Source: Marinitoga sp. 38H-ov
GTDB taxonomy: Bacteria; Thermotogota; Thermotogae; Petrotogales; Petrotogaceae
DNA: 64,000 nucleotides
Assembly (NCBI RefSeq): GCF_011057715.1
Contig: NZ_LNGH01000002.1
Coordinates: 62,001 to 126,000, forward strand
Direction of reading: 5' to 3'
Numbering within the stretch: the stretch's first letter is position 1; each line of letters begins with the position of its first letter. Under the pieces are notes generated by a model. It was given only the letters and a program-made list of their open reading frames with translations. It ran no database searches and had not been told where the DNA came from. Positions 8,945-17,490 of the stretch are shown piece by piece. A program made the translations under genes and the position numbers.

Positions 8945-10159
8945 TTATATAAAAAGCAAAATAAATTTAAATAAAACATATGAAACAATTGCAGCAGCTG
9001 GAACTGTTAAGAACCATGATATGAAAATATCTTTAATAACTCCCAAATTTATAGAACCAGTACCTCTAGCCAAACCATTACCAATAACTGATCCTACTAC
9101 TGTATGAGTTGTTGAAATTGGCATACCTAAATTTGATGCCATTAATACCGTAGTTGCAGTAGAGAAATCAATTGCAAATCCTCTAGAATTATTTAATTCT
9201 GTAATTTCAGTACCAACAGTTTTCATTACTCTGCTACCCCAAACAGCTACACCGATTGCAATACCTAAACCACCTAAAGCTAAAATATATCTAGGAATTT
9301 CAGCCTTCGCTCCAACTGTTCCTGTTACAACAGCTGCATAAACAGCTGCTACTGGCCCAATTGCATTAGCAACGTCATTAGCTCCATGAGCTAATGCAAC
9401 GTAACAAGAAGTTACAACCTGTGATTTTCTAAATATTTCTTCTACATATATATATGGATCATCAGAAACATTTTTAAGTTTTAAAATTATATATATCATA
9501 ATAATTATAGATAGCAATATACCAAATAATACAGCATATATAATAGCTTTAATAGTAATTGGAATATGAAGAGTTTTTGTAATAAATGAAAGCGCAATAA
9601 TAAATGCAGCTAATCCTAAAAAGAATGGAATCCATATTTTGGAATTTCTTTTTATATCTTTACTATGAAGAATGGTAGCAGAAATGGATTTAAACATAAG
9701 ATAAGAAACAACAAGTCCAACAAGAGGAGATATAACCCAGCTTAACGTAATTGTTATTATTTTTGACCAATTTACAACCGCAAAACCTCCAGCAGCAATA
9801 CCATATCCAACCATACCACCAACAATAGAATGTGTTGTAGATACCGGCCAAGATTTATAAGTAGCAATCGCAAGCCATATTGTAGCTCCAATTAAAGCTG
9901 CTAAAGAACCCCAAATAACTATTTTCGGATCGGCTAAAACATCAAGATGTAATATACCTTTTCTAATTGTTTCTGTAACTTGTTTCCCAAAGAAAGTAGC
10001 ACCTACAAACTCTAACACTCCTGCTATAATAACTGCTTGTTTTGGAGTAATAGCTTTTGCTCCCACTGCTGTAGCCATTGAGTTAGCCACATCATTAGCT
10101 CCAATTGCTAATGCCATACTGAATCCTATTAATAATGCAAAAATCAAAATTGCACTCAC
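8945..10159 (-). CDS. pit: PiT-family inorganic phosphate transporter
   Basis: A low-affinity, ion-coupled phosphate permease of the inner membrane, 404 residues with about ten helices. Both PiT signatures are present: GANDVANSMATAVGAKA in the first repeat and AHGANDVANAIGPVAAV in the second, with the paired STTHS/STTHT motifs (PVSTTHSIVGG, PISTTHTVVGS). I take GTG 10159 as start: GGAGG sits six bases upstream. The in-frame GTG at 10174 lies upstream of that ribosome site. Coupled to the DUF47 partner upstream. Confidence 0.92.
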   Translation of the reverse strand: MSAILIFALLIGFSMALAIGANDVANSMATAVGAKAITPKQAVIIAGVLEFVGATFFGKQVTETIRKGILHLDVLADPKIVIWGSLAALIGATIWLAIATYKSWPVSTTHSIVGGMVGYGIAAGGFAVVNWSKIITITLSWVISPLVGLVVSYLMFKSISATILHSKDIKRNSKIWIPFFLGLAAFIIALSFITKTLHIPITIKAIIYAVLFGILLSIIIMIYIILKLKNVSDDPYIYVEEIFRKSQVVTSCYVALAHGANDVANAIGPVAAVYAAVVTGTVGAKAEIPRYILALGGLGIAIGVAVWGSRVMKTVGTEITELNNSRGFAIDFSTATTVLMASNLGMPISTTHTVVGSVIGNGLARGTGSINLGVIKDIFISWFLTVPAAAIVSYVLFKFILLFI

Positions 10160-10170
10160 AATATACCTCC

Positions 10171-10839
10171 TCACTCATTTATAAGAATATGTATTCTATC
10201 GCAAACATTTTGAGTTACATCAGCAATACGTGAAAGCAATAAAACTAATTCTCTAATAAAAATAAAATCTATAGGATGAAGGATATCTTTTTGAGAATAT
10301 AACCACTTACCAAATTCAAATAATTTATTATCAACATCTTTCTCAAACCATTTCATTTCGGCTATGTCATCTTCCTGATTTTTTATAGTATTTTTTGCAA
10401 AATCTGATTCTAAAATTATATTTATGTATTTAACAGTTTTTTTAAAATGATCTAACATATTTTCTATTTCATCAACTACTGAATAAATCATTTTTTTATG
10501 TTCTTCATCAAAATCTATTCTATTAAATGTCATTTTTTTAGCTACATCTTCAATAAGATCGATTATTTTGTCTTGCATATCTATAAAATCCAACAAATCA
10601 GCTCTTTCAAATCTGTACAAGTGACCCTTTTTCAAATACTGTCTGAAATTCCTTTTTATATCATCTGCATCATCTTCGAGTTTATCAACCTTATCAACAA
10701 TATCTTTTATATCTTCGCCATTTAAATATTTTTTAAACAGTTCTGGCAAATAATCTGATGCTTCTTCTACTATAAGTGCATGTTTAACAACTTCTTCTAT
10801 AGGATTAAAAGGTTGAAACATCTTTCCCCAAATACTAAT
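10171..10839 (-). CDS. DUF47/PhoU-like PiT accessory protein, probable ATT start
   Basis: A cytoplasmic helical-bundle protein of the TIGR00153 family, usually encoded beside PiT transporters and thought to regulate them. About 222 residues. The N-terminus ISIWGKMFQPFNPIEEVV lines up with the usual LFGKSPFKPLQ-type opening, so these residues belong to the protein. The only well-spaced codon after the strong GGAGGTGA is ATT at 10839; GTG 10848 overlaps the ribosome site, TTG 10854 precedes it, and ATG 10821 would remove conserved residues. The stop overlaps the pit ribosome region. Confidence 0.8.
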   Translation of the reverse strand: MSIWGKMFQPFNPIEEVVKHALIVEEASDYLPELFKKYLNGEDIKDIVDKVDKLEDDADDIKRNFRQYLKKGHLYRFERADLLDFIDMQDKIIDLIEDVAKKMTFNRIDFDEEHKKMIYSVVDEIENMLDHFKKTVKYINIILESDFAKNTIKNQEDDIAEMKWFEKDVDNKLFEFGKWLYSQKDILHPIDFIFIRELVLLLSRIADVTQNVCDRIHILINE

Positions 10840-10859
10840 GGCAATCACCTCCAAAAATT

Positions 10860-11291
10860 TTATTTAGCATATTTTAAAAGAAATTCATATGCTTCATTAA
10901 TCTTTTTAAACTGTTCTTCACACTTTTCCCTATTGTCGTGACATTTGTCGGGATGATATTTTCTTGTTAATTCTCTAAACTTTTTTTTCAATTCTTCTTT
11001 AGTATAGTTTTCAGGAAGTTCAAATAAATTTCTATAATAATCATATTGTCGCCTTAAATTATTATAATTTTCTTGGTGATTATAATATCTTTTTTCATTA
11101 TATCTATCATTATAGTATTTTCTAGAATTATATGTATAAACCCGAACATTTCTAAATAAAAAATAAATTCCTAATATTGCAAATAATAATAAAATAGGAT
11201 ATCTAAATAATAGTATAAAAATTGCTCCAATAAATCTAAAAACAATAGAAATCACTACTAGTAACCCTATAAACATTAAAAAAATTTCCAT
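10860..11291 (-). CDS. Membrane-anchored J-domain protein
   Basis: 143 residues. Residues about 1-50 are very hydrophobic (one or two membrane helices). A Tyr/Asn-rich linker (about 54-90) follows, then a C-terminal J domain from about 92, with the HPD motif in RKYHPDKCHD. It would recruit a DnaK-type chaperone to the inner membrane. The J domain at the C-terminus resembles DjlA/TerB-type or eukaryotic DNAJC layouts more than DnaJ. The start is ATG 11291 behind AAGGA; the in-frame ATG 36 bases upstream has no ribosome site. Only six bases separate it from the DUF47 gene downstream. Confidence 0.82.
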   Translation of the reverse strand: MEIFLMFIGLLVVISIVFRFIGAIFILLFRYPILLLFAILGIYFLFRNVRVYTYNSRKYYNDRYNEKRYYNHQENYNNLRRQYDYYRNLFELPENYTKEELKKKFRELTRKYHPDKCHDNREKCEEQFKKINEAYEFLLKYAK

Positions 11292-11406
11292 AATATTCCT
11301 TCTTTCAAAAAAATTCAAAGTTTTCATTCAAATATTAAATAAATAATCATTTCAAATATATCATTTTTTCTTTGACTAATTGTTTCTAATATTTTTCAAA
11401 AAAAAA

Positions 11407-11426
11407 ATAGGCTCATAAGAGCCTAT
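11407..11426 (-). terminator. Rho-independent terminator of the thioredoxin-like gene
   Basis: An 8-bp GC-containing stem (ATAGGCTC, 11407-11414, with 11419-11426), 4-base loop, followed on the minus strand by a run of nine T. It overlaps the stop codon at 11423-11425. Confidence 0.92.
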
Positions 11427-11695
11427 GAGTTCATAATTGATATATATCTGTCTATAAATGCTTGTACTTCCATCATTCCAAAATTTCTATAAAATCTTGT
11501 TAATTCCCTATTCTCTCCATCAACGAAAACTAAAGTAGGTACAGAAAAAACAAGCATTTGTCCAGAGATTTCAGGTTTTTCTTCAATATCAATATACTCT
11601 AATTCAACGTTATTTTCTTTCATTAATTTTTCTACTTTTGGCCATAACCCTTTACAAGTTCTACAAGTTTTATTTGCAAAGTAATATGCTTTCAT
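11423..11695 (-). CDS. Thioredoxin-fold protein
   Basis: 90 residues. Redox motif CRTC at 11-14 (FANKTCRTCKGLWPKV) and the cis-proline loop SVPTLVFVDG give the thioredoxin fold; it is shorter than thioredoxin (about 105) and likely a cytosolic thiol-disulfide protein of unknown partner. Starts at ATG 11695 with AGGGGG, which can pair with an upstream CCCCT. Ends in a strong terminator. Confidence 0.85.
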   Translation of the reverse strand: MKAYYFANKTCRTCKGLWPKVEKLMKENNVELEYIDIEEKPEISGQMLVFSVPTLVFVDGENRELTRFYRNFGMMEVQAFIDRYISIMNS

Positions 11696-11702
11696 ATTAT
11701 AC

Positions 11703-11725
11703 CCCCTTCAATTTTTCTTCAGGGG
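11703..11725 (-). promoter_or_regulatory. Possible hairpin masking the thioredoxin-like gene's ribosome site
   Basis: On the minus strand CCCCT (11721-11725) can pair with AGGGG (11703-11707), which is the core of the ribosome site of the 11695 start; the loop is 13 bases. Only 5 bp, so a translational switch is speculative. Confidence 0.25.
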
Positions 11726-11781
11726 ATTTTAACAAATCGACTTTAAATATTAAAGAAAAATAGTTAACAAGAATGATATTT

Positions 11782-12465
11782 TTAAAATTCAATATAATCT
11801 CCAGGATTTAAAATATTGCATTTTATTTTTAAGCTTTCTATTTTTGTTTTAAATGCATATGCATCTGCATTAATAATATCCCAAGTATTATAATGGAAAG
11901 GTACTACAATTTTTGGATTAATCATTTTTGCAGAAATAACAGCATCATATATGTCCATAACAAAATTTCCTCCAATTGGTAAGAAGGCTAAATCAATATT
12001 TTCTAATTGCAGTAATTCCATATCTTTCGTTAATCCCGTATCACCTGAGTGATATATTTTCTTATTATCTATTTCAATGATAAATCCTCCAGGATTGCCC
12101 CCGTATATAATATTATTACCTTCCATAATACCGGAACCATGCAAGGCAGAGGTCATTTTTATTGATCCAAAATCAAATTTTTTTCTACCTCCAATATGCA
12201 TTGGATGTAACTTCTCTAATCCTTTAGAAGCTAAATAATTTATTATTTCAAAATTAGAAATTACTATAGCATTTGTTTTTTTAGCTAATTCTATAGTATC
12301 TCCCAAATGATCATTGTGTCCGTGTGTTACCAATATATAATCTAAATCTTTAAAATCATCAATAGATTTTGTTGATTGTGGATTACCTGATAAAAAAGGA
12401 TCAATAAGTATTTTTTTACTTCCTTCAATATATACTACTGCATGGCCAAGAAAAAATACTTTCAT
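11782..12465 (-). CDS. UPF0173-family metallo-beta-lactamase-fold hydrolase
   Basis: A 227-residue cytosolic hydrolase. [12 protein letters not shown] (about 46-57) is the HxHxDH metal motif, with further ligands in [15 protein letters not shown] and VPFHYNTWD. This is the UPF0173/UlaG-like group; the physiological substrate is unknown. Starts at ATG 12465 with GGAGGG. Ten bases downstream of the exchanger gene, so it ends a four-gene minus-strand cluster. Confidence 0.85.
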   Translation of the reverse strand: MKVFFLGHAVVYIEGSKKILIDPFLSGNPQSTKSIDDFKDLDYILVTHGHNDHLGDTIELAKKTNAIVISNFEIINYLASKGLEKLHPMHIGGRKKFDFGSIKMTSALHGSGIMEGNNIIYGGNPGGFIIEIDNKKIYHSGDTGLTKDMELLQLENIDLAFLPIGGNFVMDIYDAVISAKMINPKIVVPFHYNTWDIINADAYAFKTKIESLKIKCNILNPGDYIEF

Positions 12466-12475
12466 AAAATCCCTC

Positions 12476-13435
12476 CTAACCTAACCTTATATTAATGATT
12501 ACATATATAACATAAGTTAGGAATAAAATTATCCCTTTCCAGAATCCTGCTTCTCTTTTTCTTATTAAAAATATTTCAGTTAATAATACTACTCCAACCA
12601 TATAAATAGCATCAAAAGTGATGTTTCTATCTGGTACAATCGGATGTATACTTGCAGTAATACCTAAAACAACTAAAATATTAAAAGCATTTGAACCTAT
12701 TAAATTACCAATTAAAATATCATTTGTTCCTTTTTTAGCTGCAATTATACTTGTAACTAATTCAGGTAAAGATGTACCTACTGCTATAATAGTTACTCCT
12801 ATTAATGTTTCAGTTAATCCTAATATTTTGGCAAAATGAGATGCCCCTCTAACAGTTATCTCTCCTCCAATAGCTAACATAACAATTCCCAATAAAACTA
12901 AAAATAATATTTTATTCCAAGACATATCAGAAACTTTAGTTTCGTTTAATTCTTCAAATAACTGTTCTTGTATATGCTTATCATTTTTTGCCATATTATA
13001 CATATATGCTATAAATATTATTAAATAAGTTAATAATATTAACCCATCATATTTGGTTAGAGAATTATTTCCATCTAAAAGCATAAAAAGTAAAGTTGAA
13101 GATATTAATATAACAAAAGGAGTTTCGTATAATAATGTACTTCTTGGTATAGTTGTTTTTTTAACTATTAATGACAAACCTAAAATCAAAGATATATTTG
13201 TAATATTACTTCCAACAACATTTCCTAATGCAATCCCTGAAGAGCCATTTAAAGCTGCGCTAATACTTACAAACAATTCAGGAGCACTTGTTCCAAAAGC
13301 TACTAAAGTTAATCCAGTAAAAAGTTCTGATACCCCTATTTTTCTGGAAAATCCAACAGACCCTTCAATTAAATAATCTGCACCTTTAATTAATAAAAAC
13401 ATACCTGCTGCAATTAATACTAGATCAAGTATCAA
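12476..13435 (-). CDS. CaCA-family sodium/calcium exchanger (YrbG-like)
   Basis: 319 residues, about ten membrane helices in two inverted repeats. The alpha motifs are [20 protein letters not shown] with [15 protein letters not shown] in repeat 1, and [20 protein letters not shown] with [15 protein letters not shown] in repeat 2. These define a K+-independent Na+/Ca2+-type exchanger; the exact cation is not set by sequence alone. Starts at TTG 13435, with AGAGGGG spaced 8-9 bases before it; TTGA overlaps the stop of the gene upstream. Confidence 0.9.
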   Translation of the reverse strand: MILDLVLIAAGMFLLIKGADYLIEGSVGFSRKIGVSELFTGLTLVAFGTSAPELFVSISAALNGSSGIALGNVVGSNITNISLILGLSLIVKKTTIPRSTLLYETPFVILISSTLLFMLLDGNNSLTKYDGLILLTYLIIFIAYMYNMAKNDKHIQEQLFEELNETKVSDMSWNKILFLVLLGIVMLAIGGEITVRGASHFAKILGLTETLIGVTIIAVGTSLPELVTSIIAAKKGTNDILIGNLIGSNAFNILVVLGITASIHPIVPDRNITFDAIYMVGVVLLTEIFLIRKREAGFWKGIILFLTYVIYVIINIRLG

Positions 13436-14226
13436 TTATAAGCACCCCTCTCTAAAGAATTATATATTTTGTTAAATTCATGATCAGATAAATTATTGTA
13501 TTCAAATACTTTTCTTAAAAATTCCTCAAAGTTATTTAAAAGTAATGGATAATCTAATATTTTTGAGTAAATATTATTTTCTATTTTTTTTCTTTCAATA
13601 ACTTTATAATATAAGTCTAAATCATACTCAAATAAATACTTTAACCTTAAAGCCTCACATAATATTTCTGGCCATATATCTTTTTCATTTTTTCGTTTAA
13701 TAATATAGCCGAACATGTAATGAGATAATTCATGCACAATTATTCCATTTGCTATATCTTCATTTTTTAGAAAAAAATTATTTGGTAATAAATAAAATGC
13801 CTGAGAATAATTTAAGTTATATATGTAAATATCTTTTGGTAATTTTATATTGTATTTGTTGAAAAAAAATATTATTTTATTTAGATTTTCAATACTTTTA
13901 TGTTGAGAATAAATATTGTGATTATCAAAACTTATTTTTCTAAAATCATCTTTATAAATAATTATCGCATCTGATTTTTTGTATTTTAAATTTGATTTGT
14001 TTAATATAAAAGGTATACCAAAACCTTTAAGCAAAAAACTCTCATTTAAATTATATATCTCAAATATTTTATATCCTTCAAAAAATAAATTATCCGATAG
14101 TACGCTATAAGGATATATAGAAAGATTAATTATAGTCACGCTATTTTCATTTATAATAACAATTTTAAAAAATATAAATATTACCAAGAGAAGAATAAAT
14201 ATCCTTCTGTATTTCCACCTATCCAT
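13432..14226 (-). CDS. Membrane-anchored putative zinc metalloprotease
   Basis: 264 residues of no family I can name. A single N-terminal membrane helix (about 9-25) precedes an extracytoplasmic part. HELSH at 165-169 is a HExxH zinc motif, and Glu191 in CEALRLKYLF, 22 residues after the second His, could be the third ligand of a gluzincin-type site. No other protease landmark is evident. Starts at ATG 14226 with AGGAG seven bases upstream, inside the preceding gene, which it overlaps by 46 bases. Translationally coupled on both sides. Protease activity is inference from the motif. Confidence 0.6.
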   Translation of the reverse strand: MDRWKYRRIFILLLVIFIFFKIVIINENSVTIINLSIYPYSVLSDNLFFEGYKIFEIYNLNESFLLKGFGIPFILNKSNLKYKKSDAIIIYKDDFRKISFDNHNIYSQHKSIENLNKIIFFFNKYNIKLPKDIYIYNLNYSQAFYLLPNNFFLKNEDIANGIIVHELSHYMFGYIIKRKNEKDIWPEILCEALRLKYLFEYDLDLYYKVIERKKIENNIYSKILDYPLLLNNFEEFLRKVFEYNNLSDHEFNKIYNSLERGAYN

Positions 14227-14711
14227 GTATTTTCTCCTATATTAATTTTTGTTTCCCCTAATAATGGTTGAGTTAAATATAAATAATTCCCTTTTAAAGA
14301 AGAACTATCAACAATTTCAAAATTTGGGTTTAAAACAATATTTAAAATATTTTTTTCGTTTTGAATTTCTGAATTGATTAAGACTTTTTTCCCATCATTC
14401 AAATCAAATTCAAATGAATTTGTTATTTCTAAAGCTTCATAAGGTTTTTGAATAAATAATTGATATTTTTTTTGATATGTTTGAGCAGTAACAATTGTAC
14501 AATTGTTGTAGTCTGTTATCGCTGATAAAAAGTCTTCAACTTGTTCTAATTCTTCTTCATTTAAAGAACCATTTTTAAAAGGATTTCCATTAATAAAAAA
14601 GAATGATAATTTTTTGTGATACACAAAATCCATTATACCTTCAATAAATTCCAAATTATCTTCTATTGTGTTTAATGGGTTGAACTGTAATGCTAAAAAA
14701 TTCAATTTCAT
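14181..14711 (-). CDS. Degenerate nitrilase-like protein
   Basis: 176 residues. The opening LNFLALQFNPLNTIEDNLEF looks like the first strand and helix of a carbon-nitrogen hydrolase, and later strands (CTIVTAQTYQKKYQLFIQ, GKKVLINSEIQ, YLYLTQPLLGE) are in plausible order. The Glu-Lys-Cys triad is not intact: the usual PE motif is replaced by INGNPF, and the Cys of the G-x-x-x-C-Y-E/D segment by Asn/Ser. About 90 residues shorter than active nitrilases. If the fold is right it is catalytically dead. Starts at ATG 14711 with AGGAGGG. It is the first gene of the cluster and overlaps the next by 46 bases. Confidence 0.5.
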   Translation of the reverse strand: MKLNFLALQFNPLNTIEDNLEFIEGIMDFVYHKKLSFFFINGNPFKNGSLNEEELEQVEDFLSAITDYNNCTIVTAQTYQKKYQLFIQKPYEALEITNSFEFDLNDGKKVLINSEIQNEKNILNIVLNPNFEIVDSSSLKGNYLYLTQPLLGETKINIGENTWIGGNTEGYLFFSW

Positions 14712-14793
14712 AGAATCCCTCCTGTTAAATAATATGATTATATAAAAAATAGATTATATAAAAATCAATTATAAAATTATTATATCATAACAA

Positions 14794-14864
14794 TGTCATT
14801 TTACTCTTAAAAAATGACAACTTATCTTTAATAAGATATAAAAACAAAGAAAAAATAGTATAAT
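14794..14864 (+). promoter_or_regulatory. Two palindromes and -10 box upstream of the PspC operon
   Basis: TGTCATTTT (14794-14802) and AAAATGACA (14811-14819) form a perfect 9-bp inverted repeat with an 8-base centre. TATCTT (14823-14828) and AAGATA (14833-14838) form a second around TAAT. A -10 TATAAT sits at 14859-14864, placing the palindromes over the -35 and just upstream. This is the arrangement of a regulator site; the regulator is unknown. Confidence 0.5.
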
Positions 14865-14915
14865 ATTAAATAGTATAACATTAAATAGAAGATATAAATA
14901 GCGAGGAGGTATATT

Positions 14916-15287
14916 GTGAGAAAAGAATTATACAGATCTAAAAGTGATAAAATGTTAGGAGGAGTTTGTGGTGGCTTAGCTGAATATTTTGATATTAGTT
15001 CAACTTTAGTTAGATTAATATGCTTGGCTTTGATGCTAATAGATGGAGTTGGTTTAATAATTTACATTATAGCATGGATAATAATTCCAGAAGAACCTGA
15101 AGATTATGCGAAAGATGTTAAAACTGAAGTAAATCATGAAAAAAATTTTTTTGTAGGAATATCTTTTATATTATTTGGAGGTGTTTTGTTATTAAATAAT
15201 TTTTTTCCAAATATATTTTCTTTTAGTATAATTTTTGGTATATTATTTTTAATTCTAGGTATTTATTTAATAATAAAGGGGAGATAA
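14916..15287 (+). CDS. PspC-domain envelope-stress protein
   Basis: 123 residues. The PspC signature is clear: LYRSKSDKMLGGVCGGLAEYFDISSTLVRLI, followed by a membrane helix ending in WIIIPEEPED. Two more hydrophobic segments occur at the C-terminus. PspC proteins sense or stabilise the stressed inner membrane. Starts at GTG 14916 with GAGGAGG. First gene of a six-gene operon with tightly packed LiaF-like proteins and an ABC exporter. Confidence 0.88.
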   Translation: MRKELYRSKSDKMLGGVCGGLAEYFDISSTLVRLICLALMLIDGVGLIIYIIAWIIIPEEPEDYAKDVKTEVNHEKNFFVGISFILFGGVLLLNNFFPNIFSFSIIFGILFLILGIYLIIKGR

Positions 15288-15288
15288 T

Positions 15289-16113
15289 ATGAGGTATATA
15301 ATTGGATTATTTTTCATTATTATTGGAGTTTTATTTGTTTTTCAAGGATTCAATCTAGATTTGATATTAAGAATGGGGATTAATTTTTCAAAATTCTGGC
15401 CTTTTCTTTTAATAATTATAGGAATTTCTATTTTATCCAAGGAGATTAAATGGTTAAAAATTATAAATATATTTCTATTATTTGGTTTCCTTTTATCATT
15501 AATTTTTTGGGATTATAATAATAATGTATTTATCTTTAAAGAGTATAAAGATTATGAAAAAATGGAATTTGAAATTTTACCTGATTCAAATAATTTAGAC
15601 TTATACTTTGATTTATCTACATTAAATATTGAAATATCTACTGATAGCGAGTCTGATAAAATATCAGGATATTATTATGGACCTATGATTTTAAATATTG
15701 ATAAAAAAGGAAATAGTATATTTTTCAAAAATGAAAAAATTTTTGGAACTGATTATAAAATGTTTATAAAAATTCCAGAAAAATATTTATATAACTTTTA
15801 TCTAGAATGTGGTGTGGTAAATATTGAATTAAATAATATTAAAAATGTTATAAAAATATTATCTATTGATTCAGGAGTAATTAACATAAATGGAAAAATA
15901 AAAAGTTTTGATAAAAACATGTATTTAGACATGGATGGAGGAGTTTCAAAAATTAAATTAATTGTACCTAAAAAAACTACATATAGTTTGAATTATGATG
16001 GAGGAATTAAGAGTATAAATATATCAAAAAATTTAATAGAAGATATAGACGGGAATTTAAGAGGGAATATTGAAGCAGGAGTATTGAATATAAAACTTGA
16101 GACTGAGGAGTGA
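15289..16113 (+). CDS. LiaF/DUF4097-like membrane protein
   Basis: 274 residues. Residues 1-75 hold about three membrane helices (GLFFIIIGVLFVFQGF, FWPFLLIIIGISIL); the remainder is a beta-rich, repetitive domain with LDLYFDLSTLNIEIST, VNIELNNI and VLNIKLE segments, as in the adhesin-like DUF4097 part of LiaF. This layout fits the cell-envelope stress protein group. Starts at ATG 15289, one base after the pspC stop, with AAGGGGAG inside pspC. Confidence 0.7.
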   Translation: MRYIIGLFFIIIGVLFVFQGFNLDLILRMGINFSKFWPFLLIIIGISILSKEIKWLKIINIFLLFGFLLSLIFWDYNNNVFIFKEYKDYEKMEFEILPDSNNLDLYFDLSTLNIEISTDSESDKISGYYYGPMILNIDKKGNSIFFKNEKIFGTDYKMFIKIPEKYLYNFYLECGVVNIELNNIKNVIKILSIDSGVININGKIKSFDKNMYLDMDGGVSKIKLIVPKKTTYSLNYDGGIKSINISKNLIEDIDGNLRGNIEAGVLNIKLETEE

Positions 16114-16117
16114 TTAT

Positions 16118-16594
16118 ATGAAAAAGGGGATTATAGGAGGAATAGTTTTAATATTATTGGGAATATATCTGATTTTTTCTAATTTTTTAGAAATTAATTG
16201 GAATTATTTTTGGCCAGTTATATTATTAATTATTGGTTTTAAGTTTGAATATAATTATTTTAAATACAAAAATAATCCTGGCGTATTAGTTCCAGGCGGT
16301 ATATTAATAACTTTAGGTATAATTTTTTATTTATCAGTATTTTTAGGATATGATTCAATGAGATTTTTATGGCCCGGATTTATTTTAGCTCCAGCTATTG
16401 GTATAGCTCAAATGTCTATAGTAACAAAAAGAATAAAAGAAAATATATTTCCAATAGTATTTCTAAGTGGGTTATCTATTATATTTTTTGTAGAAGAAAT
16501 TATAGGAATAAATATTTGGAATTATATTATTGGATTATTATTTATAGCAATTGGTATTAATATATTAATAAAAAGAAGTGAAAATGATGAATAG
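16118..16594 (+). CDS. Four-helix membrane protein, LiaF N-terminal-like
   Basis: 158 residues, nearly all membrane (MKKGIIGGIVLILLGIYLIF start, later WPVILLIIGFKF and GGILITLGIIFYL). The repeated G-x-x-L-I-x-x-G-I pattern followed by FWP is that of the DUF5668/LiaF N-terminal family also found in its neighbour. I use ATG 16118, with GAGGAGTGAT upstream; an in-frame TTG at 16097 has no ribosome site. Role presumed in the same membrane-stress response. Confidence 0.7.
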   Translation: MKKGIIGGIVLILLGIYLIFSNFLEINWNYFWPVILLIIGFKFEYNYFKYKNNPGVLVPGGILITLGIIFYLSVFLGYDSMRFLWPGFILAPAIGIAQMSIVTKRIKENIFPIVFLSGLSIIFFVEEIIGINIWNYIIGLLFIAIGINILIKRSENDE

Positions 16595-17486
16595 TATTAT
16601 TGAAGTCAAAAACTTAAGAAAATACTATGGCAACATTAAAGCAGTTGATGATATAACTTTTTCTGTAAAAAAAGGTGAAATTTTTTCACTTCTTGGACCA
16701 AATGGTGCGGGAAAAACAACAACTTTAGAGATAATAGAAGGTTTAAGAAAAAAAGATGAAGGAGAAATAATATATTTTGGGAAATTTAATTCTCCAGAAG
16801 ATTTCTATATCAAAGAAAGAATAGGTGTTCAATTACAAAATAGTGCTTTTATGGACAATTTAACTGTGTATGAAACATTAAAAATGTTTAGTGGATTATA
16901 TAAAAAATCATATGATGTAGATAAATTAGTATCAAAAATGTCGTTAATTGAAAAAAAGAATTCAAAAGTAAAAGAATTATCTGGCGGTCAAAAACAAAGA
17001 CTTGCAATTGCTGTTGCTTTAGTAAATGACCCGGAAATAGTTTTCTTAGATGAACCAACAACTGGATTAGATCCTCAGGCTAGGCATATCATATGGGATT
17101 TAATAATTGAATTAAAAAAATTAGGTAAAACTATTATTTTAACTACTCATTATATGGAAGAAGCTGAATATTTATCAGATTCCATTCATATAATAGATAG
17201 GGGAAAAATTATAGCAAAAGGAACTGTTGAGGAATTAATAAAATCTTTAAAAAGAAAATCTATAATAATTTTTCAAACCGAAAATCCAGATATTTTCAAA
17301 AAAATTTTTGATGGGATTATTATTGATAATAGAGTTGAGATAAGTTCAGATGATTTAGAAAAAACATTATTTAATATAATTGATTTTTCTAAAAAAAATA
17401 ATATTCCTATTGATAATATAACTATTAGAAAACCTAATTTAGAAGATGTCTTCTTAAGTTTAACTGGACATTCGTTAAGGGAATGA
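16584..17486 (+). CDS. ABC transporter ATP-binding protein (ABC-2 exporter)
   Basis: About 300 residues. Walker A GPNGAGKTTTLE, Q-loop region GVQLQNSAF, signature LSGGQKQR, Walker B IVFLDEPTTGLDPQ and the switch His in ILTTHYMEEAE are all intact, with a DrrA/CcmA-like C-terminal extension (VEELIKSLKRKS). It energises export of a drug or lipid with the two permeases that follow. Start at ATG 16584 (ATG 16587 equally possible), overlapping the previous gene by about ten bases. Confidence 0.92.
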   Translation: MMNSIIEVKNLRKYYGNIKAVDDITFSVKKGEIFSLLGPNGAGKTTTLEIIEGLRKKDEGEIIYFGKFNSPEDFYIKERIGVQLQNSAFMDNLTVYETLKMFSGLYKKSYDVDKLVSKMSLIEKKNSKVKELSGGQKQRLAIAVALVNDPEIVFLDEPTTGLDPQARHIIWDLIIELKKLGKTIILTTHYMEEAEYLSDSIHIIDRGKIIAKGTVEELIKSLKRKSIIIFQTENPDIFKKIFDGIIIDNRVEISSDDLEKTLFNIIDFSKKNNIPIDNITIRKPNLEDVFLSLTGHSLRE

Positions 17487-17490
17487 TGGT

